Program-made: the position numbers and the translations under genes
The notes under the pieces: model-generated
Database searches by the model: none
Told to the model about the DNA's origin: nothing
What the model saw: only the letters and a program-made list of their open reading frames with translations
Shown here: positions 35,201 through 44,351 of the stretch, piece by piece
Layout: each line of letters starts with the position of its first letter
How positions within the stretch are numbered: position 1 is the stretch's first letter
Assembly: GCA_905250025.1 (NCBI GenBank)
Contig: CAJNOJ010000163.1
Coordinates: 1 to 64,000 of the forward strand
Source: Adineta ricciae
Taxonomy: Eukaryota; Rotifera; Eurotatoria; Adinetida; Adinetidae
Direction of reading: 5' to 3'
DNA length: 64,000 nt

Positions 35201-38084
35201 TTTATCGTTTTGAATTGTTTACGCGAACATTTTCCACGTGCTTTTAACCTTCAACAAACCGATGGATTTAATAATACAGCAAGTGGCTTGTTATTCTGGT
35301 CAATAAGAGAAAAAACAACATTGACAAAAGATGAACTTCAAGGATTGATTAAATCCGGGAAACAATTGGATTGTTTATGTAATTATGATAATGAAATCGC
35401 AAGAAATCCTCTATCGTTCGGTCATGTGCCTTCAGAAAACAACGAATCGGCATATCCACCGATAAGAACAAGCCAAATGCGAACCTCACCACTGATTCAT
35501 GCCATTGTTCATAATAATTTTGAATTAGTCAAATTTCTGTTAGAATTGAATGCGGATGTGAACTTCGCAGATGAAGATAAACAAACACCTTTGATGCATG
35601 CTGTTCGAAAGGTAAATAATGATTGATTATTCGACGAATCTCCGGAATTTCATGTGCTTTGCTTTAGAATGATATCGACCTAGTGAAACTTCTTTTGAAT
35701 AAAACCCACTCAATCGAAACTACCGAGTCATCTAATGAACGAGTTGTTAGAACGCGTCGAAAAGCATTTGCTCCAAAACCCAGACGACTTAACTTCCATT
35801 TTGGTGCGAAGATACATCGTGCCACAAATCATTCCGATAAAGCGTCAGCGAATAAAAAATCCAAAGAATTTCAAATGACATCAAAAATTGATTTAAACGC
35901 CCTCGATAAAAATGGTCGCAGCTGTATTCATCATCTAATTCAACCGTTCACTCGTGGTTCCTATCGAAATAACTTGGAAATTCTTCGTTTACTTCATTCC
36001 TGCGGTGCTACGTTAACCGTCGCAGATCGTTCAGGTCTCACCCCATTACAATACAGTACACAAAACCATTACCAACATTTATACGAAGAGCTATCAAAAC
36101 TAGTTCACAATAAACCAGCCTCTATCCGATCGTTAGCAAACACATTTACAGTCGTTGATCCAAACAAAAATCTTCTCGGTGATAAGCCCGATTTTTACCG
36201 TGATGCTCAAAAATTAATCGACGATTACATTTCCACACATACCGCAAGTACACATAATGCTGCATATCAAGTCGATCGTGCATCGGGAATGAGCTTAATT
36301 GGTACAGTTCTCATAGATGCCGATAAAAACGAACCGTACGATGTTCGTCTGACCAAAATCGATGTTAATTACGGTCGATACGGTCTGTACAATTTCTACC
36401 GTATGCAAATCATCGTACACAAGAGTAAATCGAATTTGTATTTCTTGTTTACACATTGGGGACGAATCGGTGATGCAGAAGGTCAACATCAGCTGACGCC
36501 ATTTTCCACCTTGGATGAATGTCGAAAGGAATTTTTGAAAGTGTTCCGAGAAAAGACCGGCAATGCATGGAAGGATACGGACCAGTTCGTGCCAAAAGCA
36601 AAGAAATATACCTTGGTCAAATTGAGTGACCGAGAAATAAAGAAACATTCGACTGTTCAAATTGATTTTCATCGTTTACAAGCAGAAAATCAACATCCAC
36701 CGACGAAAATTCAATCATCTGCGCACGAAACGCTAATGCGAACATTGATCAGCCGCGAAGCAATGCGAACTAATCTTCACAAAACTCAACTCGATGTGGA
36801 ATGGATGCCTGTTTCACAATTGAAGCGTGAAGCACTGGAAAGAGCACGAGATTTACTAATCAAAATCAAGGAAAAACTCGATGAACAAGAGAAACTCAAC
36901 AAAGACAATCCAACTAACAAAACAGCCGATCAGAAACACGAATTACAACAGATTCTCGAAGCAATCTATCAGTATACAAATGAATACTATACATTAGTTC
37001 CTTTAAATGGTTACTCCGATGAAAAATTACCCATACTTAATGACGAACAGCAATTAAAACAACAAGAAAAAATGCTCGACGATCTGTTCGATCTGGAATT
37101 AACCTATAAGATTCTTTTAGGAGCACAAGCGAATTTGAAATCGATCTCTCCGTTAGATTATCTGTACAAATCGATAAACTGTCAATTCGAAACGATGAAT
37201 CAAAACGATCAAGATTCACAGTTGATTTTGAGATATATTTGGGCGAGTTCACCACAAATCGATGTCGAACAGATTTTCAAAATTGCCCGACCGAAAGAGG
37301 ATGAGCGATTGAGAAAACGGAACGTTAACAATCACTTTTTACTATGGCATGGAACCAATATCTGCAATTTAATCAGCATACTCTCGCGAGGTAATTTCAG
37401 CGATATGGAATTGCGTGTAAATTACGCTCTCTATTTAGGCCTTCTTGTTGGACCATTGGTTGCAACGGCAACTGGAAGTTTATTCGGAACGGTAAGAGTG
37501 AAAAGAATTTTGAAAACAAGAATGAGTTGTGATGAATTGAATGTGCTTTGTAGGGAATATATACAGCAGATGTGTTTGCGAAAAGTCTTGGCTATTGTTC
37601 GGGTGTTAAGGACAAAGATCAAGAACGATGTTTTATGCTCCTGTGTGAAGTTGCGTTGGGAAATATGAAGGAAGTTGGTATACAGAAAATTCAAAGTAAT
37701 AACGAGGATGAAGATGAAAATGAGGAAGATGAAGAAGAAAAGGAAGAAGAAGAAGAGGAAGACGAAGAGGAAGAAGAAGAAGATGATGATGATGTTAATG
37801 ATGTTAGATTAGATCTAAAAAAATATCAAAGTCGAAAAGGTGTCGGTCGAAATATACCTGATCCTAAGCATACAATTGTCCGTGACGATGGTACGTGCAA
37901 AAGTTTCTTTTCCTTTCTGCGAATCATATTTGTTTGCGTCACCCTAGGTGTACAAATCCCACTTGGGCGATTGATTCCAAACAAGCAAGCGTCACAAGGT
38001 TACTACGGTCTCAATTACAATGAGTATATTGTTTATGATGAAGCCCAAGTTGCTCTTCGATACCTTGTTCAATTTCGCCGTTAG
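29204..38084 (+). CDS. Ankyrin-repeat WGR poly(ADP-ribose) polymerase, PME-5-like
   Basis: About 2536 residues. Exons: 29204-29263, 29341-29448, 29509-29562, 29619-30327, 30381-30473, 30533-30647, 30699-30816, 30875-31038, 31092-31176, 31232-31345, 31404-31532, 31588-31665, 31716-31879, 31928-32156, 32208-32795, 32851-32898, 32953-33225, 33275-33382, 33436-34464, 34517-35611, 35668-37390, 37439-37491, 37554-37890, 37948-38084. The N-terminus is Ser/acidic and carries basic nuclear signals (KKRKLG, PPKKRTRK). A dozen or so ankyrin repeats follow, then a WGR domain (THWGRIGDAEGQ, about residue 2050), a helical regulatory domain, and the catalytic domain with the H-Y-E triad: His in LLWHGT, Tyr in GIYTADVFAKS, Glu in NYNEYIVYDEAQV. 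Ankyrin plus WGR plus PARP is the layout of nematode PME-5. An acidic insertion interrupts the catalytic domain. Confidence 0.92.
37699..37803 (+). repeat. Glu/Asp-rich insertion within the PARP catalytic domain
   Basis: About 35 residues, almost all Glu or Asp, encoded mostly by GAA, GAG and GAT. They lie between the VALGNM strand and the KGVG loop of the ADP-ribosyltransferase fold. Family members known to me have only a short loop here. Confidence 0.9.
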
Positions 38085-38117
38085 AAATTTTCAAGGATTT
38101 CAACCAAGAATACTTTT

Positions 38118-38138
38118 TTTATTTAACAGAAAAATAAA
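38118..38138. terminator. Convergent polyadenylation signals
   Basis: AATAAA on the plus strand (38133-38138) lies about 50 bases after the PARP stop. AATAAA on the minus strand (read from 38118-38123) lies about 47 bases after the stop of the convergent DUF2439 gene. The two 3' ends therefore overlap in an 85-base gap. Confidence 0.55.
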
Positions 38139-38169
38139 ATATATATATGAACGTATATCAGACATGTGT

Positions 38170-39361
38170 TTAGCTTTCCAGATTATCAAATATAGCATCA
38201 AAAGAACTATCATCAAAGTCGAATTTAGGCATGATTTCTGATGTATCTGTTTTACTATTTGCTTGTCGTAATTGTCCTGCGGATGTGACTAGACTTTGCC
38301 AATTGTACATTTGTTTTGCTGAAGTTAAGTCAGGAAGGTTATTGTCATCTGGCTTGTTTGGATGAGAATCTGTGTCTTCGTCGTCAGATTTTTTTTCGTC
38401 CCAAGCTGACCAAGACATAGATGGAAACTGTTTGATAGGCGAGAGTTTACTTGAAAGAAGAATAATGATTCTTTGTTGTTGAGTAAAGATTCAATCGATG
38501 TCTTACGTTTCTTGAGGTCGAGGATTGTTCAATAAGCGAGACATGAGAGAGTCATTTATTAATCCCGGTTGAATCTGTGGATTTGGTAAAGGTATTAATG
38601 GTTCGATTGGTCTCTCAGATGGTATAGGTTCACGTTTCTGAAATGTCGGTGGGATAAAATGGGATGATTTCGATATTTTTGTTATATGATTTTCATGGTT
38701 TTCATTGTCATCATCATAAGCAGTGCGTTTCATGGCTGTGGTCATTCCCGCATATCCCCATTGATTTGGATTATGTCGTTCTAATGAGGACATAGTAGAA
38801 GGAAGAGGAGGAGGTGGTGGCTCAGGCTTCGGTACTAAACGCGGCGGAACGAATCCCTAAATTGATCCAGTAAATGAAAGATTTTTTCACGAACTTTCGA
38901 ATACTTACTGCTGACTTTGGTCTGTTTTTTGTCGTTGGATCGTTGACAGCATAACTCGGCCGAGGGCATGGCTGATCATTAAGATTGCTCTCTTCAACAC
39001 TGATAAGATATCGTTCAGTTTCGAATTCTCTTCCCGGTTGAATCTTTCGCCCAGAAGAGAAAGGATAACAGAAGTCACAATTCGACACTACTTACATCGT
39101 CAATACTTGAATAAAATACCACATCAATTTCATGTTTACCCGCCGATATCAACCGAGCCTAAAATATCTCATTCAACCACCTACCCAACACATTTCTAGT
39201 CATACCGAGTTCAAAGTCGGACGTGGAACTAAATATCCATCTAACCATAGTTTCACTTTCTTCGTCTTTTGTTCTGTATATAAAACCTAATAACTTTCAC
39301 CGCAATTCATCTCTTCAAAAACCGTTTTCATTGCGATACTCACCGGTATCTGATTAGTCAT
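38170..39361 (-). CDS. Stand-alone DUF2439 protein (ZGRF1 N-terminus / Mte1-like)
   Basis: Exons in transcript order: 39361-39344, 39286-39206, 39158-39096, 39043-38909, 38856-38506, 38427-38170; 301 residues. The first 90 residues match the DUF2439 domain found at the N-terminus of ZGRF1 and in yeast Mte1: VLYTEQKTKKVKLWLDGYL near the start, and PGREFETERYLISVEE after it. The rest is proline-rich and disordered, with a short acidic C-terminus (DFDDSSFDAIF). No helicase domain follows, so the protein resembles yeast Mte1 (about 280 residues) more than full-length ZGRF1. DUF2439 proteins bind Mph1/FANCM-type or related recombination helicases. A clean acceptor (AG at 39382-39383, complement) lies 20 bases before the ATG. 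The last intron (78 bases) is the least certain junction. Confidence 0.75.
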
Positions 39362-39527
39362 TGTTTCTATCGAAAAGAAATCTAAAGTAGTACAGGTAAC
39401 AAATATTTTTCTTATAAAAAGATTCTGATTTATAGATTAAAACCAAAAAGTATTGCTTTACAAAATAAACAATATCAAGCAAACCCAGAGATATTAACAA
39501 AAAAATGTATAAGAATTCGATTGCACA

Positions 39528-41365
39528 TCAACGCGAATGTCCATCATTATCTTGGGCAAGATCAAATTCAGTCCAAATGGGACAATGATCACTGACTAGA
39601 CCACCCCAGGTCCAACCAGCAGGTATCCACATACTTGTCAAATTCTCTCGAATTACACCCGATTTATCTTAAAAGACAAAAAATGTCGTTTCTGGAAATT
39701 TACTATCGACGAACTTTACCTGTACTCAATGCTTTGACTTCAGTGGAAAGCCAAATGTTATCTACACATGTTGAACCTTGTGGTGTTTTCAAACTGATGT
39801 TTGTATTCTCTTGAATAACATACGAATAGTTTCGTTGGACTAATGCAGCAAATTCTGATGCAGTTGGTGCGATGTTAAAGTCGCCAAAAATGATTGTATG
39901 CTTTTGTTCTAAATGGGGAAGATTCGATGGTTATTTTAGCAGATTGGCAACTTACCAATAGTATCATTCATCGCTTCCGCTAAAATCGACAACGATAAAG
40001 CTTCATCTTTCGTTCGCTCGTTTTCGTTTTCATCCAGTCGTCGTGCTTTCAAATGGACATTAACGAAAACAAATTCATATTTGTCATAGATACGAAAGAT
40101 AACAATAAAAGGTAAACGTGTAAAATAATTCTTTATTGGTAATAATGATGATTTTCTCAATTCAATACCAATTGATTCATCATAGATAAAACCGAGATAT
40201 TCACTACTCTAAACAATGCAAAACACACTTGTTTTTTCGCTGCTTTTCATAGGTTGGTCTTACCTGGAACATTCGACCAGAGACGTCACTAACTGTGTAT
40301 TTCCATTGACCACTATGACGATGTGGCCAATCTTTAATCAACGGTATCGTTGGATTATTCAATTCTTCAACTATATATCCGAGTGCTTCCCGACTTCCTA
40401 TTTCTTGGATACCAATAATTGAAAAACTAAGAAGGAAAATCGTTGACGGAAGAGAAAGGATATTCGTGTTCTTACTTATGCTCGAGTATAGTTCGACAAA
40501 TAACTTCTCTTACACCTGGATTTTGCACTTTTTCATTAGTTAATTGTTGTAAATTCCAAGAAGCAAAACGTAAAATGGTTTGTTTGCTTTCATAGACCGA
40601 CGAAGGTCGTTGAGGATTTAATGTAAGAAGTATTGTTTGTAACTCCGGTGGTAAGGTTTCTAATAACAATGATGCCATAGAAAGCGAATCAGATGTTGTA
40701 TTATTATTTCTATTCAATGATGGGTAGAGATTATGAACAGATGGATCGAGTATTGAGGATTCACTGACCGATGTTGGTAAGCGTCGATATTCGACGGTAA
40801 CATAAGCACGAATACTTGCTAGAATGACATAGTCAATTCCTTTGATGTTTAGTAGGTCTTCGATGAAACGAAATGGGCCCTTTCGTTCACGTCGCTGGAG
40901 AATTCGCTTGATTAGAATTGGTGTTAGACCAGGAATAGTCAACAATTGGTTGTAAGTGGCCGTGTTTAGATTAATTAGATCATGTTTATTATCGTAGATT
41001 TGTTGCGATAGACAGTCGATGGTAATATCAGGTCGAATGCGATCGAAGAGGTCAGGATGAACTCCATTGATATATAGAAGTTCGTTGACACGCTTAAAAC
41101 CATGATTTAACTGACGATATCGAAGAATATCTTGCGCGATTCGACGAGTTATACCCGGTAGCAATAATAATTCATCTTCCGTTGCTGTATTCAGATTGAT
41201 TGAATTGTTATTATTATTATTATTATTTACATTGATTGGAAGAACTGCTTGTGATTGATCGAACTTTGGTCTGGGCAGAAAATATCGACGACGATGTTGA
41301 TGAGGACGACTGGATATCGAACTCGTTTCACCTGATGTTGGAAAGCAACTATTTATGCCACCCAT
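39528..41365 (-). CDS. EEPD1: EEPD1-like endonuclease/exonuclease/phosphatase-domain protein
   Basis: Exons in transcript order: 41365-40476, 40426-40264, 40208-39956, 39908-39720, 39667-39528; 544 residues (human about 569). Two tandem helix-hairpin-helix units (INLNTATEDELLLLPGI and LINLNTATYNQLLTIPGL) precede an EEP nuclease domain with WNLQQ, GIQEIGS, VNVHLKA, FGDFNIAP and LVSDHCPIW. In vertebrates EEPD1 is a structure-specific nuclease that starts resection at stalled forks; a membrane role is also reported. The start ATG gives MGGINSC, a possible myristoylation/palmitoylation signal. An Asn run (41210-41235) lies between the N-terminus and the first hairpin. An acceptor-like site lies about 55 bases upstream of the ATG. 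Confidence 0.92.
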
Positions 41366-42230
41366 CGCCAAATATCAATAATAAGAGACGTTCGCACGAG
41401 CTAGTTGCTTCTTTATCTAAAAACAAATGAAAGAGGTTGTGGATTTGTTCCTACTCTTCGCAATACAACGATCGGCTAACGCATGGATGAATCATAGAAC
41501 ATAGATCGATGTTCTATGCCGACGTGTGATGAATACAACTGACGCCTATTATTTATATAAGTCAGAAGATGAATGTCTTTGGACGTCGAAGGCATGATAA
41601 ATACGATTGCAAGACAGAAGAGAAAGGGATAAAAGTTAGTAAGATTATGTTTTTTTGTCACACGGAATAATAAAAGTGTCATAAATATACATAAACAATC
41701 AGGATGAAGTCTATTCCGTTTACGATCTCATATCGTTTCTTTTCGCAGTAGTAGTATTAGTAGTAGGCAAATCATACCCTCTTCTGATAGTGCGTCGAAG
41801 TGTATATGTCTATATTTTTGCTTTTTTAAAGATCAATGAATGACATATGTCCAATGACGAGATTTATAAGCGAACGAGAAAAGAGAGAGAGAAAACCGAG
41901 AAGAAAAATATGTGCCAGTGTACATCGAGAAAAAAAACAATTTGATTGACACGAAAGAAAAAGAGAAACTATTGAAAAAGGACGCCTTACACCCACCGGA
42001 CAAGAATTTCTTATTCTTCTTCTGTGCTGACGCAATCACTGTTCGATATCTCGTTCCGACGTTCTATCCGAATTATACCCAGTTCGATTAAAACAACAAA
42101 AATAAAAAAACACTTCCACAAGCAGAACACTGGAGAGGAGTTTACTAACAACTAATGACATAAAAATATTGTATCACGAAATCAAACTATGCCTACCACT
42201 AACCACAGTACCGTCATGACTTTCACAAAG
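41366..42230. other. Intergenic region, no gene seen
   Basis: About 865 bases between two minus-strand genes. It probably contains the EEPD1 promoter and leader (acceptor-like AG near 41418, complement). Short frames at 41476-41682 and 41826-42039 have no start or motif that would support a gene. Confidence 0.4.
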
Positions 42231-42605
42231 TCAGCGCCTTGCACAATTTGACGACTGGTCACGCAGTTTTTTGTTTGTCTGAAGGCATTCGTAACAACTA
42301 AAATACATATAAAAGCCGGCGAAGCTGACTGCAACCAAAACGACGCCAATTATCCGGTCCGTCGCTGTTGAGCAAGTCAAATACGGTATGCAAAACCGAG
42401 ATGACTGATCTGCTGATATTTCTTCATCAAAACTATCTGCAGGTTGATTACTTGAAAATATGGGCCATCTTGCAGTTGTCATTGCATCGCAAAATTTCGT
42501 TTTACCTTGTTCGTCAAAGCAAAACAATGATTCGATAATTCAGCACAAAACAAGACATAACTTACTCAATAAAATAAACAAGCAAGCAATGTATACTTTC
42601 ATCAT
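42231..42605 (-). CDS. Small predicted secreted/single-pass membrane protein
   Basis: Two exons, 42605-42566 and 42505-42231, joined by a 60-base GT-AG intron with matching phase, give 104 residues. A signal-like N-terminus (MMKVYIACLFILLS) leads into a short acidic ectodomain with paired cysteines, then a membrane helix (IIGVVLVAVSFAGFYMYF) and a Cys-containing basic tail. I recognise no family. The support is the splice-phase match, which places a signal peptide directly before the frame. The ending may be incomplete. Confidence 0.45.
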
Positions 42606-43906
42606 CAAAGATGTTTTTTTTTCGTTGAAGTCTGAAACGACATTAAACAGGGGAAGAAATTTTATTGTATATTATGCAGTATGACAGAAAAGCGAAAGAT
42701 TTTGTTTCTCTCCTGTCTATATAGACAGAACTCGAATGTAAATAGTTCGCACATCTCTGCACTTCAAATGAAAAGAAAGAAAAACGTCAATAATCTTCAC
42801 CTTCACGACTTCAAGTGATCACTTAGAGAAGATGCTTATGCCGCATAGAAGATCGGTTTTTAAACTGTAGAAAATCAATCGGTTAATCATTAACGTCATG
42901 TTCGACTTATTTCGAGAAACGAAGAGTCTACCCTTAGCTTGCTGTTCGCTGCCGAAATATGAGCAGAACTGTCGTAACGCAGGTTCTTTTATGCATCTCA
43001 TCAGCTGATGCGCGCGCAACTGTGCAAAATCTCGACGAAATAGAAGGGTAATATAAAGCTCTAAAGTCTACATTATAAACTCGATCAGCTCCTTTCCGAT
43101 AAGTTAGAGTTTTTGTAGGCCATATTAGAGTAAAACAGATGAAATCTTTACCTGTAATAATTTATTTGACATTTTAGTATCTGGTTTGAATAGAGAGACA
43201 GAAAAGCGAAACGAACGAATAGGATCTTTCCCAACAATGGATGCCACTCATCACAAATCGATATTCACTTCAATAGAGAACACTAGGCAATATTCTAGTC
43301 GTCATCTAGCGACGTCTGTGAGAATGGACAACTATATATTTCATGTGTTTCTCGTCAAATATTTGAATGATGGGAGCGTTCTACTTGTTCAGATCTGGTT
43401 AGCAAACGATGCTTCGATTCACTTCGAAAGCTACATTACACGAAAGTTTCAAGGAGTAACAAAAAAACCAGTGGCGACATTATCTCAAGGTCGTTATGAT
43501 TCACCGATAGATAAACACTAACCAATAAAATTAGCCGTCTTAGCCCTTGTCTCTCTTGTTTCTGTATTCGTTCATTTCCACATGATATCAGTTGTGCTTT
43601 CCAATATTCGTTCACTTTGAACTAACGCTTTGTATATACAAAAACTTGCTTGAATAATGAAAGGGTAAATAATCATTCTAGTTTTCTCTCGAAACAAACA
43701 ATCATCTCATATTCAAGATCATGACTGTGATTGAATCACATTTACTTTTATCTCAGTAATAAAACAGTAGATTCGCACTTTTTTCTTCTTTCTTTCTGTC
43801 AAGATAACAAATCTCTATACACACATATACTTTTTCATCTTCTAGCCTTTTGTCATTATTCATCGTTCTCTGCATTGAAATCAATTCGATATTTTCAACG
43901 TGCGAT
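42606..43906. other. Intergenic region, no supported gene
   Basis: About 1.3 kb. A plus-strand frame at 43186-43521 (about 111 codons) lacks an early ATG and recognisable motifs, so I do not call it. Pyrimidine-rich sequence near 43780-43845 precedes the next gene. Confidence 0.4.
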
Positions 43907-44296
43907 ATGACATCGAAACAATTAGAAGCTGCTTCATCGACGTATTTACGATTGAAAAATGAGCGTGGTCATTGGCATGGTCAAGATCATAATCCTGCCA
44001 TCGATAATTTCGAAGGTGAACGTCATTTAGCCATGATTGAATTACAAAAAGCTTTAGGACAATCAGGAACATCTGCTGATGATATCAAACGTTTGATGGG
44101 TGAACCCACGAAGATCCTTGATCAGCCTAATGACGTTCTCTTACACGAACTCAAACGTCACAATGAAAACTATCGATACCCACAGGATACGAAAATCTGG
44201 GTTTACGAATGGCGTGGGAATCACGACTTTGTATATTTTCTTGTATCGAAAGATAATAAAGTCATCGAATCGGACTGGTATCAAGCACTCGAATGA
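43907..44296 (+). CDS. Conserved-looking small protein, HWHG...DWYQALE type
   Basis: An intronless frame of 129 residues. It begins MTSKQLEAASSTYL, has a GHWHGQDHNPAIDNF segment, a central DDIKRLMGEPTKIL helix, an IWVYEWRGNHDFVYFLV strand block and ends SDWYQALE. I recall similar uncharacterised proteins in fungi with the same HWHG opening and WY-ALE ending, but this is memory, not a search. Soluble and probably cytosolic. No function can be given. The lack of introns and possible fungal similarity make transfer a possibility. Confidence 0.65.
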   Translation: MTSKQLEAASSTYLRLKNERGHWHGQDHNPAIDNFEGERHLAMIELQKALGQSGTSADDIKRLMGEPTKILDQPNDVLLHELKRHNENYRYPQDTKIWVYEWRGNHDFVYFLVSKDNKVIESDWYQALE

Positions 44297-44351
44297 AAAC
44301 AAGAAAGCCAGCCTACTTGAAACATTTATACACATACATATTTTATTTTAT

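Noticed and set aside
37391..37438. Extra 16 residues before the second part of the PARP catalytic domain
   Set aside because: Flanked by GT and AG; removal restores the expected ILSRGLLVGPLVA continuity, so it is an intron rather than an insertion.
43186..43521. Plus-strand frame of 111 codons
   Set aside because: It begins at a TTG, the first ATG gives a shorter product, and nothing in it is recognisable.
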